Source: Leucobacter sp. UCMA 4100 (lineage in GTDB: Bacteria; Actinomycetota; Actinomycetes; Actinomycetales; Microbacteriaceae). Taken from it: DNA of 64,000 nucleotides. Shown in pieces: positions 30,049 through 38,627 of this stretch. How positions within the stretch are numbered: the stretch's first letter is position 1; every line of letters begins with the position of its first letter. Below the pieces are notes generated by a model. That model was not told the DNA's origin. It searched no databases and saw only the letters and a program-made list of their open reading frames with translations. Location of the stretch: positions 186,001 through 250,000 of the forward strand of contig NZ_JAFEUS010000002.1 of NCBI RefSeq assembly GCF_027853335.1. The letters are read 5' to 3'. A program made the position numbers and the translations under genes.

Positions 30049-30186
30049 CAGCTAGCGCTCCACGACGTTCGCGAGTGGCTCATCGGCGCACGTCAAGGTG
30101 CGGGCACGTGCGCCCACGCCGGCATAACGACTCCCCCACCCGTACAACCGCTGAACCGCCTCCCCGATACCTTCTGCAATCACTCC

Positions 30187-30192
30187 TACAAT
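30187..30192 (+). promoter_or_regulatory. Candidate -10 element for rnhA
   Basis: TACAAT matches the -10 consensus closely and lies 45 bases before the RNase H start, in the 189-base gap after the divergent GGDEF gene. No convincing -35 was found. Confidence 0.3.
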
Positions 30193-30237
30193 AACTGATG
30201 GATCACTTTTCTACAGTGAGCGCGAATGGAGTAAAGA

Positions 30238-31164
30238 ATGACGATCGTTGCAGCAGCCGATGGCTCGGCGCTCGGCAACCCGGGAGCCGCTGGGTGGGCC
30301 TGGTACATCGATGAGCAGAACTGGATGGCCGGCGGGTGGAAACACGCGACAAACAACCAGGCCGAGCTCATGGCCGTTCTCTCTTTGCTCACCGAAACGG
30401 CCGGCACCAGCGAAGCGCTACACGTACTGTGCGACTCGCAGTACGTCATCAACTCACTGACGAAGTGGATGCCCGGGTGGAAGCGCAAGGGCTGGAAGAA
30501 GTCTGACGGCAAGCCAGTCTTAAACCGCGACCTACTCGAACAGCTCGACGACGCATTGCGCGGCCGCAAGGTCACCTTCGAGTGGGTCAAGGGTCACGCC
30601 GGGCACAGCCTCAACGAACGCGTCGACGACCTCGCGCGAGACGTCGCGACCGCATTTCAGCGTGGCACAGCGCCGAACACTGGCCCCGGCTTCTCACGAG
30701 AACAGTCAGAGACCGCGGTGGATCACGACGCGGCCCGCACCCGACCAAAGAACGCGAACGCGACCCCCGAAGCCGCCCCACCCTCACTGTTTGATCTGTT
30801 CGACAGCGCAGAGCCGCAGCAGAGCAAGCAGGACGTTGGGAATCAGGCAGCAGTCGCTTCGGCCGACGCTCGGCTGCGAGAGGCGTGCGAGCGCCGCGAT
30901 CGAGCCTCGATCCGCGCCCTGTTACACCCGAGCATGAACGCCATCGTGTCGGGCGCCGAGGGGGCGCTCACTGCCCAGGGGTTCGTTGATCATGCAACGA
31001 CCGGCTCTGGCCTAGGCGCACAGAGCGGCATCGAGACGCACCACATTGCCCCCGGTGTCGCGCAAACGCTGCGCATCGGTTCAGAGCCGAGCGAGCGCCT
31101 GCAGAGTGCACTCTGGGTGCGCGATGCCGATGCCTGGCTGCTTCGTTTCTGGCAGGAATCGTAA
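30238..31164 (+). CDS. rnhA: Ribonuclease HI fused to a C-terminal NTF2/DUF4440-like domain
   Basis: 308 residues. Residues 1-145 are a type 1 RNase H: Asp8 in '[13 protein letters not shown]', Glu43 in 'NNQAELMAV', Asp66 in 'LHVLCDSQYV', His in 'WVKGHAGHSLNERVDDLA' and Asp130; these are the metal-binding residues that cut RNA in RNA-DNA hybrids. A basic handle (WKRKGWKKSDGK) is present. A linker rich in Pro/Ala/Gln (~150-210) leads to ~100 residues resembling a SnoaL/DUF4440 cone fold ('LREACERRDRASIRALLHP'...'ALWVRDADAWLLRFWQES'). GGAG lies seven bases before the ATG. The fused domain's role is unknown. Confidence 0.88.
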   Translation: MTIVAAADGSALGNPGAAGWAWYIDEQNWMAGGWKHATNNQAELMAVLSLLTETAGTSEALHVLCDSQYVINSLTKWMPGWKRKGWKKSDGKPVLNRDLLEQLDDALRGRKVTFEWVKGHAGHSLNERVDDLARDVATAFQRGTAPNTGPGFSREQSETAVDHDAARTRPKNANATPEAAPPSLFDLFDSAEPQQSKQDVGNQAAVASADARLREACERRDRASIRALLHPSMNAIVSGAEGALTAQGFVDHATTGSGLGAQSGIETHHIAPGVAQTLRIGSEPSERLQSALWVRDADAWLLRFWQES

Positions 31165-31177
31165 TCGGGGTCGACCG

Positions 31178-31462
31178 TTACGAGGCGATACGCCAGCAGT
31201 GAGCGTGCCAGTGCCTCCGCTCGGTCACTGCTGCGCCGTCGCCGAAGATGTGCTCTGCGCTCCAGGCAACGACGTGCGCTTGGCCCCGTGCGATCACTTG
31301 TCCGCAGTCTGGGCAGCGGTATTCTTTTTCGGCACGGTGGGCAGGAACCTCGCGCACGAACCACTCCCTGCCCCGCTTCACTACCTTGCTCGCGCCGCCG
31401 TACGAGAGACGCTCGACGTCATGCTTGGGAGTTACTGGGCGGCGACGGTTTTTTCTCGCCAC
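31178..31462 (-). CDS. Small zinc-finger protein of unknown function
   Basis: 94 residues from a GTG at 31462, chosen because it avoids overlap with the neighbouring secreted protein (a longer frame reaches 31534). The protein is basic at the start (ARKNRRRPVTPKHDVERLSYGG), has a Cys-x2-Cys pair in 'EYRCPDCGQVIARGQAHVVAW', and ends 'HWHAHCWRIAS', so a CC-HC-type zinc site is likely. This is a conserved actinobacterial small-protein type often labelled hypothetical or ATP/GTP-binding; no nucleotide motif is visible. Convergent with rnhA. Confidence 0.65.
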   Translation of the reverse strand: MARKNRRRPVTPKHDVERLSYGGASKVVKRGREWFVREVPAHRAEKEYRCPDCGQVIARGQAHVVAWSAEHIFGDGAAVTERRHWHAHCWRIAS

Positions 31463-31469
31463 CGCTGAA

Positions 31470-32078
31470 TCACCACCAGTTGTTTGATCGCCAGAAATCG
31501 TAGGCCCCGTTCCACCCACCATACTTCTGAGCATATGAGTTAGCCCAGGTCAAGTTAGCAACGGGATCATATCCGCCCCCAGGAACTTTGCTGCAAGGAT
31601 ATGCCTGAATCAGACCGCAAGCACCGGAGGTAGGGTTGGTTGCATTAGGGTTCCAACCGCTCTCACGTGAGGCGATGAAGTCAACGTAACCCCAGTTTTC
31701 TGGAGCGATACCGGCTGCCGTCATCCAAGCTTCGGGTGACCCACCTCCACTGTAGGTCGGAATCGGAGCCGCAATCGATGGCTCCTGGGCTTCTGTGACT
31801 TCTTCTTCGGGCTCTGGTTCAGGCTCAGGCTCAGGGAGCGTCTCGACCTCAAGGGCTGCGAGATAGTGCTCGGCCTCTACACTCGCCGCCGCGATGGCTT
31901 CCTGCGTGGGCATTTCACCAGGCTGGTACAGCGCTGATACCTCAGGCTCGCTCGACCATGAAAGCTGTGGCGCAATCGCCACCATGCCGAACAGCGCAAT
32001 AACCGAACCAAAGGTAAGCCCGTAGCGCAAGCGGTGCATGAAGGATGATGATGCTGAAGTTTTTACTGAGACAGACAC
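31470..32078 (-). CDS. Secreted aggregation-promoting-factor-like / transglycosylase-like protein
   Basis: 202 residues from GTG 32078. There is an N-terminal signal segment ('RYGLTFGSVIALFGMVAIAP'), a long Pro/Glu linker with (PE) repeats at ~80-95, then a C-terminal domain 'DFIASRESGWNPNATNPTSGACGLIQAYPCSKV' ending 'YAQKYGGWNGAYDFWRSNNWW'. This C-terminal pattern, with Glu as the likely catalytic acid in 'ASRESGW', is typical of actinobacterial and lactobacillar APF-like, goose-lysozyme-fold peptidoglycan hydrolases. Start uncertain: a Met 13 codons later is possible. The upstream region is unusually A/T-rich and holds TTGATA and TAAACT promoter-like hexamers. Confidence 0.85.
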   Translation of the reverse strand: MSVSVKTSASSSFMHRLRYGLTFGSVIALFGMVAIAPQLSWSSEPEVSALYQPGEMPTQEAIAAASVEAEHYLAALEVETLPEPEPEPEPEEEVTEAQEPSIAAPIPTYSGGGSPEAWMTAAGIAPENWGYVDFIASRESGWNPNATNPTSGACGLIQAYPCSKVPGGGYDPVANLTWANSYAQKYGGWNGAYDFWRSNNWW

Positions 32079-32123
32079 AATGAAGACAGTTTACCTATAT
32101 TTCTTAAAAAAGTATCAATATTG

Positions 32124-32696
32124 TTATCTTTGCGACAACAGGTACTCGACAACGGCATCGAGAAACGCATCAACCTGCGCCTCATCGTAGCCCCGTCGTT
32201 GCGGGTAAAAGCGTACGGTGCGCACGTCGTTCACGCGAACGTCGAGCCCCTGGTCCAAGCGGTCAGCTAGCTGATCGATGACGGCGTCAACCTGAGAGAT
32301 TCGGTAGCCCGATGAGAAAATACTACGCCTCGTGAATCTCGCGCTACGGTCGCGACGCATACGAAGCGCGAGATCGCTTCCCAGCGACTCGATGCTCTTC
32401 TGCCACTCTTCAAGACCGTTCTTCTCTTGGAAGGCCCGCCTCTCGCGGTCAAAAAGCACCTCTTCGAGCCGGTCAAGTGCGGCGTCAACGAACCTCGGGT
32501 CGTAGCCCTTCTTAGTGACTTCAAAGCCGCGCCGTCGAATCATTGAAGCGGTGACTTTTTCACCCTCGGCGACGCCACCCTCGTAGGTTGCCTTGATCTG
32601 GTCGAGAAATTCGTCGACCTCATTTACCCGGTACCCGCGAACCTTTCCCTCGGTCAGAGGAAATGGTCCCTTCTGCGCTTCGGCCGATTCAGCCAT
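32124..32696 (-). CDS. Small protein with four DivIVA-like motifs
   Basis: 190 residues with four copies of a G-Y-x3-x-V-D-x-x-L/I-D motif: residues 21-33 (GYRVNEVDEFLDQ), 64-77 (GYDPRFVDAALDRL), 130-142 (GYRISQVDAVIDQ) and 169-182 (GYDEAQVDAFLDAV). In DivIVA this motif forms the membrane-curvature-sensing loop and start of the coiled coil, but here no long coiled coil follows any copy. The start abuts the cdsA stop (TAA/ATG), so it is co-translated with phospholipid synthesis. A membrane-associated adaptor in cell division or polar growth is a reasonable guess. Confidence 0.82.
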   Translation of the reverse strand: MAESAEAQKGPFPLTEGKVRGYRVNEVDEFLDQIKATYEGGVAEGEKVTASMIRRRGFEVTKKGYDPRFVDAALDRLEEVLFDRERRAFQEKNGLEEWQKSIESLGSDLALRMRRDRSARFTRRSIFSSGYRISQVDAVIDQLADRLDQGLDVRVNDVRTVRFYPQRRGYDEAQVDAFLDAVVEYLLSQR

Positions 32697-33611
32697 TTAC
32701 ACACTCCCCGTTATCACCATGATGAAGTAGACAGGAACGGTCGATGGAAGCAACGAGTCGAGACGGTCAAGAAAACCGCCATGACCCGGAACCCACGAGC
32801 TCATGTCTTTGACACCAAGGTTTCGTTTGATGAGCGACTCGGTAAGATCGCCGACCGTTGCTGTAATCACCAGCATCATGCCGAGAAGCGCCCCGAGCCA
32901 CCACGGTAGTTCAAGCAGGAAGACCGCGCAGACGATGGCGACGGTGACTCCAGCGACAACCGCTCCGGCGAAGCCCTCCCAGGTCTTATTGGGACTGATG
33001 CGAGGCGTCATCTTATGTTTGCCGAGCGTCACACCCGCAGCGTATGCCCCAACGTCAACTGACACGACAACGGCGACGAGAGTGAATACCCACCACTCAC
33101 CCGATTCTCCGTGAACGATGAGAATAGCAATCGACGCCAGCAGCGCCACATATGCAAGGGTGAAGAGCCCCGAGAAAACGTCGCGCACGAGTGTTTTCGG
33201 CGGTACTTCCCATTGCGGCACGAGCCCCTCGACGAGTCTCCAAATGCCAAGGACGACGAGACCAGCAACAAAGCCGCCAAGCATCCCTTTGGCGCCATAT
33301 TGGTATGCGCCGAAGAGAATGAAGAGACCGCTGATGCTCACCCCGATGCGCGGCACTCTACGCCCGGCCCCACGGTACGCGGTTGCGAGCTCGATGAGCG
33401 CCACAATCACGAGCAGTGCAACGACGCCCGCAAATACTGGTTTTGCGAGGAACAGCGAGAGCAGAAAAACGGCGCCGAATACAAGCCCGGAGCCTATCGC
33501 AAAGAAGAGGTTTCGCCCCGCCTTCTCTTCGATACGCGCACTGGCCTCATCGAACTGCGTTTTCCGCTCTTCTAAGCGGTGGCGCAGATCGTCGCGAAGC
33601 TCCTCTGACAT
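32697..33611 (-). CDS. cdsA: Phosphatidate cytidylyltransferase
   Basis: Integral membrane enzyme making CDP-diacylglycerol, the branch point of phospholipid synthesis. 304 residues, about eight membrane segments; the family signature S-x-x-K-R-x3-K-D-x...G-H-G-G-x-x-D-R-x-D is present as 'SLIKRNLGVKDMSSWVPGHGGFLDRLDS'. A hydrophilic N-terminal ~35 residues ('LRDDLRHRLEERKTQFDEASARIEEKAG') precede the membrane part. It follows frr by five bases in the conserved pyrH-frr-cdsA order. Confidence 0.96.
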   Translation of the reverse strand: MSEELRDDLRHRLEERKTQFDEASARIEEKAGRNLFFAIGSGLVFGAVFLLSLFLAKPVFAGVVALLVIVALIELATAYRGAGRRVPRIGVSISGLFILFGAYQYGAKGMLGGFVAGLVVLGIWRLVEGLVPQWEVPPKTLVRDVFSGLFTLAYVALLASIAILIVHGESGEWWVFTLVAVVVSVDVGAYAAGVTLGKHKMTPRISPNKTWEGFAGAVVAGVTVAIVCAVFLLELPWWLGALLGMMLVITATVGDLTESLIKRNLGVKDMSSWVPGHGGFLDRLDSLLPSTVPVYFIMVITGSV

Positions 33612-33616
33612 TGGCG

Positions 33617-34171
33617 TTAAACTTCCAGCAGCTCTGCTTCTTTATTCGTCAGGGCCTCGTCTACCTGCTCGATAAATTTCTTGGTGATGGCCTCGAGTTC
33701 TTTTTCGCCGCGCGAAACCTCGTCCTCACCAATCTCGCTCTTGAGCGCGTCAAGGTCGTCCTTTGCCTTGCGGCGTGCCGAGCGGATCGAGACGCGCCCG
33801 TCTTCAGCTTTCGCTTTCACGATCTTGACGTACTCTTTACGGCGCTCTGCGGTGAGCTCGGGAAGCGAGACGCGCACGACCTGGCCATCGTTGCTCGGGT
33901 TTGCCCCGAGGTTTGGCATGTCGCGGATTGCCTGTTCGATGTCGCGCAGCGCACCCTTGTCGTATGGGGTGATGAGCAGGCTGCGTGCATCCTGGTTCAC
34001 AACCGAAGCGAGCTGCGGCAACGGGGTTGGCGTGCCGTAGTAGTTGACCATGACGCCCTGAAGTAGCGATGGGTTTGCGCGGCCGGTACGAACCGTCGCA
34101 AAGTTCTCTTTGGCCGCCGCAACTGCCTTGTCCATGCGGTCGGTGACATCGCTGAGTACTTCATCAATCAC
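33617..34171 (-). CDS. frr: Ribosome recycling factor
   Basis: With EF-G, splits post-termination ribosomes. 184 residues of the all-alpha/beta RRF fold: N-terminal helix '[33 protein letters not shown]', '[22 protein letters not shown]', and C-terminal '[42 protein letters not shown]'. The start is GTG at 34171 with AAAGGAG six bases before it. Standard length. Confidence 0.98.
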   Translation of the reverse strand: MIDEVLSDVTDRMDKAVAAAKENFATVRTGRANPSLLQGVMVNYYGTPTPLPQLASVVNQDARSLLITPYDKGALRDIEQAIRDMPNLGANPSNDGQVVRVSLPELTAERRKEYVKIVKAKAEDGRVSIRSARRKAKDDLDALKSEIGEDEVSRGEKELEAITKKFIEQVDEALTNKEAELLEV

Positions 34172-34224
34172 GGGGTGCTCCTTTAGCTGTGTGGTTCAAA
34201 TAAACAGTGTAGCGTGGCGAGCTT

Positions 34225-34956
34225 CTAGGGGTGTACGAGTGTGCCCAGTTTTTCGCCACGAATTGCCGCGGTGACGTTACCGGCAGGCTCCATGCCAAAC
34301 ACGCGCATAGGAATCCCGTTGTCCATGCACAGGCTGAACGAGGTCGAGTCGACAACCTTGAGCCCTTGCACGAGTGCGTCGTTATAGCTGACCTCGTCGA
34401 GCTTGACCGCATCGGGGTTGGTGCGTGGATCATCGTTGTATACGCCGTCGACACCGTTTTTCGCGACAAGCACCTCATCAGCGTGAATCTCGAGCGCACG
34501 CTGCGCTGCAACCGTATCGGTTGAGAAGTATGGCAGTCCTGCACCTGCGCCGAAGATGACGACGCGGCCCTTTTCCATGTGACGAACCGCACGCAGAGGG
34601 ATGTAGGTCTCGGCAACCTGGGTCATCGTGATCGCTGATTGGACACGCGACGATACCCCTGCTTGCTCGAGGAAGTCTTGGAGGGCAAGGGCGTTCATCA
34701 CGGTGCCAAGCATGCCCATGTAGTCGGCGCGCGCGCGATCCATACCGCGGCTTGAGAGCTCAGCGCCACGGAAGAAGTTTCCACCCCCAACGACGATTGC
34801 AACCTCTGAGTGTTGCATCGCTGCAGCGATCTCACGAGCGATCTGGCTGACGACATCGGGGTTGACCCCGAGGCTACCGCCACCAAACGCCTCACCCGAA
34901 AGCTTCAGAAGGACTCGACGCTTTTTTCCCTCGGTTGCGCTCATGTGCTTGTACAT
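34225..34956 (-). CDS. pyrH: UMP kinase
   Basis: Phosphorylates UMP to UDP; amino-acid-kinase fold, normally a hexamer regulated by GTP and UTP. 243 residues: '[14 protein letters not shown]' (P-loop-like start), '[13 protein letters not shown]', '[20 protein letters not shown]', and '[19 protein letters not shown]'. Two starts are possible, 34956 and an ATG four codons later ([10 protein letters not shown]) that has AGGGGA 11 bases upstream; the first ATG is too close to that site. Followed by frr. Confidence 0.97.
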   Translation of the reverse strand: MYKHMSATEGKKRRVLLKLSGEAFGGGSLGVNPDVVSQIAREIAAAMQHSEVAIVVGGGNFFRGAELSSRGMDRARADYMGMLGTVMNALALQDFLEQAGVSSRVQSAITMTQVAETYIPLRAVRHMEKGRVVIFGAGAGLPYFSTDTVAAQRALEIHADEVLVAKNGVDGVYNDDPRTNPDAVKLDEVSYNDALVQGLKVVDSTSFSLCMDNGIPMRVFGMEPAGNVTAAIRGEKLGTLVHP

Positions 34957-35000
34957 CCCCTATCGTGTGCGGTGGTTGTTCTCTATGTATCTTGACATAG

Positions 35001-35035
35001 GAAGAGACCCGAGTCATCTCGACCCGGGTCTCTTC
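35001..35035 (-). terminator. Hairpin between tsf and pyrH
   Basis: Arms GAAGAGACCCG (35001-35011) and CGGGTCTCTTC (35025-35035) pair perfectly over 11 bp, eight bases after the tsf stop. No T tract follows on the minus strand, so termination may be partial. It marks a boundary between rpsB-tsf and pyrH-frr-cdsA transcription. Confidence 0.65.
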
Positions 35036-35043
35036 AGAGTGTG

Positions 35044-35871
35044 TTAGACGCCTACCTTGAAACGTGCAAAGCCGGTGATGGCGATGCCAGCGGTTTCAGC
35101 AACCTGCTTCACGCTCTGCTTGTTGTCACGAGCGTAATCCTGCTCGAGCAGCGCGACGTTCTTGTAGAAGCCGTTGAGGCGACCCTCGATGATCTTCGGG
35201 AGTGCGGCCTCGGGCTTGCCCTCGTTCTTTGCGATCTCAGTAACGAGTGAGCGCTCCTTCTCGACCTCTGCCTCAGGAACATCGTCGCGGCTCACGTAGA
35301 GTGGGTCAGCGAATGAGATGTGCTGAGCGATCGCACGAGCGGTCTCGCTGTCGTCGCCGCTGAAGGCAACAACAACGCCAACCTGCGGTGGCAGGTCTTT
35401 CGAGGTGCGGTGCAGGTAGGTCTCGAACTTTTCGCCCTCGACGCGTGCGACGCGACGAAGCTCGATCTTCTCGCCGAGAATCGCTGACTCGTCGACGATG
35501 ATGTCGGCAACGGTCTTGTCGCCAGCAGGAGCCGCGAGAGCTGCTTCGAGGTCTGCTGCGCCAGCGGCTGCAACGGCCTCGAGAACAACGTCACCGAGCG
35601 CGATGAACTTCTCGTTCTTTGCAACGAAGTCGGTCTCGCATGCGAGATCGATCATGGTTGCTGCGCCAGCACCCTCGGTTACAGCGATGAGGCCTTCGCT
35701 TGCTGAACGACCCTCGCGCTTTGCAACGCCTTTGAGGCCCTTCAGACGAAGGATCTCGATCGCCTTTTCGATGTCACCCTCAGCTTCGATGAGAGCGTTC
35801 TTGCTGTCGGTCATGCCAGCGCCAAGGCGCTCACGCAGTTCCTTAATTGCAGCCATGCTTACCGCTGCCAT
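35044..35871 (-). CDS. tsf: Translation elongation factor Ts
   Basis: Nucleotide exchange factor for EF-Tu. 275 residues. The N-terminal UBA-like region 'IKELRERLGAGMTDSKNALIEAEGDIEKAIE' is followed by 'LRLKGLKGVAKREGRSASEG', and the EF-Tu contact motif is 'IDLACETDFVAKNEKF'. AAGGAG lies five bases before the ATG at 35871. It is downstream of rpsB in the usual order and ends at a hairpin. Confidence 0.98.
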   Translation of the reverse strand: MAAVSMAAIKELRERLGAGMTDSKNALIEAEGDIEKAIEILRLKGLKGVAKREGRSASEGLIAVTEGAGAATMIDLACETDFVAKNEKFIALGDVVLEAVAAAGAADLEAALAAPAGDKTVADIIVDESAILGEKIELRRVARVEGEKFETYLHRTSKDLPPQVGVVVAFSGDDSETARAIAQHISFADPLYVSRDDVPEAEVEKERSLVTEIAKNEGKPEAALPKIIEGRLNGFYKNVALLEQDYARDNKQSVKQVAETAGIAITGFARFKVGV

Positions 35872-35932
35872 ATGGACTCCTTACGTTCGAAACGCTCAAT
35901 GAAATCGAGCATTTACTGGGATCTGGGGTGTG

Positions 35933-36787
35933 TTACTCGGCCTTCTCAGCGGCAGGTGCTTCTTCAGCAGGCACTTCTTCAGCAGCTGCTTCTGCGGGCT
36001 GCGCAGCAGCCTTCTCGCCTTCGCCTTCCTTCGCCTGGAGAAGCTCTACTTCCCACTCAGCGAGGGGCTCAGCTGCTGCTTCGCCTTCGGTCGGCTTCTG
36101 GTGACGCTCCATGAGGCCCTCAGCAACTGCGTCGCCAATGATGCGCGTGAGCAGTGCAACCGAGCGGATCGCGTCGTCGTTACCCGGAATCGGGTAGGTG
36201 ACCTCGTCAGGATCGCAGTTGGTATCGAGAATACCGATGACGGGAATACCAAGCTTCTTGGCTTCGTCAATCGCGAGGTGCTCTTTGTTCGTGTCGATGA
36301 CCCAGAGCGCCGAAGGCGTGCGGGTCATGTTGCGAATGCCGCCGAGCGACTTCTGGAGCTTCTCAAGCTCGCGCTTCTTGAGGAGCAGTTCCTTCTTCGT
36401 GAAGCCGGTGGTGCCACCTTCGTAATCGAGCTGCTCAAGCTCCTTCATGCGCTCAAGGCGACCGGTAACGGTCTGGAAGTTTGTGAGCAGGCCACCGAGC
36501 CAGCGCTGGTTGACGTAAGGCTGGTTCACGCGCGTTGCCTGCTCGGCTACGGCTTCCTGAGCCTGCTTCTTGGTACCAACGAAGAGGACGTTGCCACCCT
36601 TAGCGACGGTCTGCTTGACGAAGTCGTATGCAGCGTCGATGTAGGTGAGTGACTGCTGAAGGTCAATGATGTAGATGCCCGAGCGCTCGGTGAAGATGAA
36701 GCGCTTCATCTTCGGGTTCCAGCGACGGGTCTGGTGACCAAAGTGCACGCCGCTGTCGAGCAGCTGGCGAATCGTTACTACGGCCAT
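35933..36787 (-). CDS. rpsB: 30S ribosomal protein S2
   Basis: 284 residues. Core features are '[28 protein letters not shown]', '[43 protein letters not shown]', and '[16 protein letters not shown]'. The C-terminus after ~235 is an Ala/Glu-rich acidic tail ('[18 protein letters not shown]'), an extension common in actinobacterial S2. AGGAG stands seven bases before the ATG. First gene of the rpsB-tsf unit; the promoter must lie in the ~120 bases before the divergent M23-like gene. Confidence 0.98.
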   Translation of the reverse strand: MAVVTIRQLLDSGVHFGHQTRRWNPKMKRFIFTERSGIYIIDLQQSLTYIDAAYDFVKQTVAKGGNVLFVGTKKQAQEAVAEQATRVNQPYVNQRWLGGLLTNFQTVTGRLERMKELEQLDYEGGTTGFTKKELLLKKRELEKLQKSLGGIRNMTRTPSALWVIDTNKEHLAIDEAKKLGIPVIGILDTNCDPDEVTYPIPGNDDAIRSVALLTRIIGDAVAEGLMERHQKPTEGEAAAEPLAEWEVELLQAKEGEGEKAAAQPAEAAAEEVPAEEAPAAEKAE

Positions 36788-37075
36788 GGCCGTTCTCCTG
36801 TTCTGCGCAGGTGAGTGCGCGTTCTGGTTTCATACGTGACCGTGTGAGACACGGCTGTATCCTGGTGCCCTGCCCCTGCTCCACCCGCGAACGGGACCAA
36901 TGGAGAAGAGTGCGTGATTGGGCACGCGAAGTCACCTCAGACGAGGTGCTGGGAAAAGTTTACCATCGTTTTTGCTCCACGTCTCACGCTTTCGACGTTC
37001 ACAGCAGATTCTCGTGGTTCGCCCCGGCGTGGCATGTGTAAAGCTTCTTCGCCTGTTCTTCAGGCAAGCAAACTC

Positions 37076-37690
37076 ATGTTCATGACCATGCTTCTTCTGC
37101 CCCGCTTCGCTCGGCGCCCTGTTTCCCACCTCAGAAACACGGTTACGCTCGCGGCCACGCTCTTACTTACCCTCACCTTGCTGCCCATGGCTTCTCATCA
37201 GACACGACAAGCAAGCACGGTTTATGCGAGCGAAGATGAGCGACAGGGCCTTAGCGCCGTGATCGACCGGGAGTCTCATAACGGACCTACGTGGCGTGTT
37301 CCCTTCTCTCGGATACCAACGATCGAGCGATTCTACGAACAGCCAGAGGGGCGCTACGGGAAAGGGCACCGGGGCATTGATTTTGCGTCAACCGAAAGCT
37401 CACTCATTCTTGCGCCGGCGTCAGGAACCGTGCACTTTGCAGGTGTGGTTGCAGAGAAACCTGCCGTGAGCGTGCGGGTCGACGGTGACATCATTTACAC
37501 GTTCGAGCCTGCGACTACCGAGCTCTCGGTCGGGGATTCCGTTGCCCAAGGCCAACCTTTGGCGCACGTAGCCGTTGGCGGTCACTGTGACGGCAACTGT
37601 GTTCACTTCGGGGTACGTGTGTCTGGTGAGTACGTAAACCCGCTTCGTTTTCTCGCGGGCCGCCCAGTGCTGCTTCCGCTACAGGGATGA
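37076..37690 (+). CDS. Secreted M23/LytM-fold protein lacking catalytic histidines
   Basis: 204 residues from the ATG at 37076 (the frame is open back to a GTG at 36914 that has GGAG upstream). Signal segment at ~21-40 and a probable cleavage after 'STVYA'. The LytM domain keeps the zinc ligands: His98 and Asp102 (GHRGIDFAS) and His177 in 'NCVHFGVR'. The family has H-x-H at the last site, and here the first His is Cys175. The other catalytic His, normally in Y-x-H-L, is replaced: 'IIYTFEP'. This pattern is that of EnvC/NlpD-like inactive LytM domains, which activate cell-wall amidases. Divergent from rpsB, convergent with xerC. Confidence 0.82.
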   Translation: MFMTMLLLPRFARRPVSHLRNTVTLAATLLLTLTLLPMASHQTRQASTVYASEDERQGLSAVIDRESHNGPTWRVPFSRIPTIERFYEQPEGRYGKGHRGIDFASTESSLILAPASGTVHFAGVVAEKPAVSVRVDGDIIYTFEPATTELSVGDSVAQGQPLAHVAVGGHCDGNCVHFGVRVSGEYVNPLRFLAGRPVLLPLQG

Positions 37691-37700
37691 GTCAACCGAT

Positions 37701-38618
37701 TCATGCTCTTGGGTGGCTCGTTCGGTACCGCTCCGCGAGACGCTCGGTTGAAACATGCGTATAGACCTGGGTGCTCTCAAGGCTGCGATGCCCAAGCATT
37801 TCTTGCACAACCCTGAGGTCAGCTCCGCCGTCAAGCAGGTGCGTGGCCGCGGTGTGCCGAAAGACGTGCGGGCCACGCGGGCCACTGCCCGGCTCTTCTC
37901 CGAGATGTGCTGAGACAACCCGGTAGACCGCTTCAGGGCGCATCATGCCGCCTCGCGGCCCAAGAAACCACCAGTCGTGTTCGCTCTTGGTTGTCGCCCG
38001 TGCGGCAAGCGCTGGGCGGGCTTCTTCGAGGTAACGGCGCATCGCCCTCTGGGCAGGTATACCGAAGGGCACGATGCGCTCAGAGCCGCCTTTGCCGAGC
38101 ACCCTAATAGTGCGTTCCCTGAGATCAACGCCCCGGAGCTCGAGCCCGCAAAGCTCTGAAACACGTGCCCCCGTTGCATAGAGCAACTCGAAGAGCGCGT
38201 GATCGCGAATAGCAAGCGGATCACCGCTACTCGTGAGCGTCTCAACGGTGCCGAGCATCCGTTCGACCTGGTCTTCGGTGAGAACCCGCGGCAGGCTCTT
38301 ACCCGGTTTCGGAGCCCTCAGTCGAGAAGCGGGGTTTCCGGGTACGGTTCCCGAGCGTTCAAGCCAGCCGCCAAACGACTTCAACGTCGCGACCCCACGA
38401 GCAAGGGTGCGTTGCGAAAGGCCCTCTTGTTGCCTTCTCCACACCCATTCACGACAATCGTCAAGCGTGAGCTGGGCAATGTCGCGCTGGGCCTCGTCGC
38501 CCACGGTGTGTTCGAGTTGAGAGAGATCGCGGGCATACGCGCGCACCGTGTGCTCTGAGTACCCGTATTCCTGCTCGAGCGCACGCAGAAACCGCTCGAT
38601 TGCTTCGTTCATGCGCAT
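37701..38618 (-). CDS. xerC: Tyrosine recombinase XerC
   Basis: Chromosome-dimer resolution recombinase. 305 residues with an N-terminal SAM-like domain ('FLRALEQEYGYSEHTVRAYARDLSQLE') and a catalytic domain: Arg in 'YATGARVSELCGL', Lys in 'VLGKGGSERIVPFG', H-x-x-R in 'HVFRHTAATHLLDGGADLRVVQEMLGH', and the nucleophile Tyr in 'STQVYTHVS'. Chromosomal location between dprA and rpsB is the standard actinobacterial one, which argues against its being a phage or element integrase. Confidence 0.96.
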   Translation of the reverse strand: MRMNEAIERFLRALEQEYGYSEHTVRAYARDLSQLEHTVGDEAQRDIAQLTLDDCREWVWRRQQEGLSQRTLARGVATLKSFGGWLERSGTVPGNPASRLRAPKPGKSLPRVLTEDQVERMLGTVETLTSSGDPLAIRDHALFELLYATGARVSELCGLELRGVDLRERTIRVLGKGGSERIVPFGIPAQRAMRRYLEEARPALAARATTKSEHDWWFLGPRGGMMRPEAVYRVVSAHLGEEPGSGPRGPHVFRHTAATHLLDGGADLRVVQEMLGHRSLESTQVYTHVSTERLAERYRTSHPRA

Positions 38619-38627
38619 GGTTTCATG

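Noticed and set aside
36788-37075. N-terminal extension of the LytM-like protein from the GTG at 36914
   Set aside because: GGAG precedes it, but the extension would put 54 polar residues before a normal signal peptide; ATG 37076 gives a proper secretion signal, so the longer start is kept only as an alternative.
37701-38618. xerC as the integrase of the nearby element
   Set aside because: It is the conserved chromosomal XerC in its standard place, on the other side of dprA; the element already has a serine recombinase at its border.
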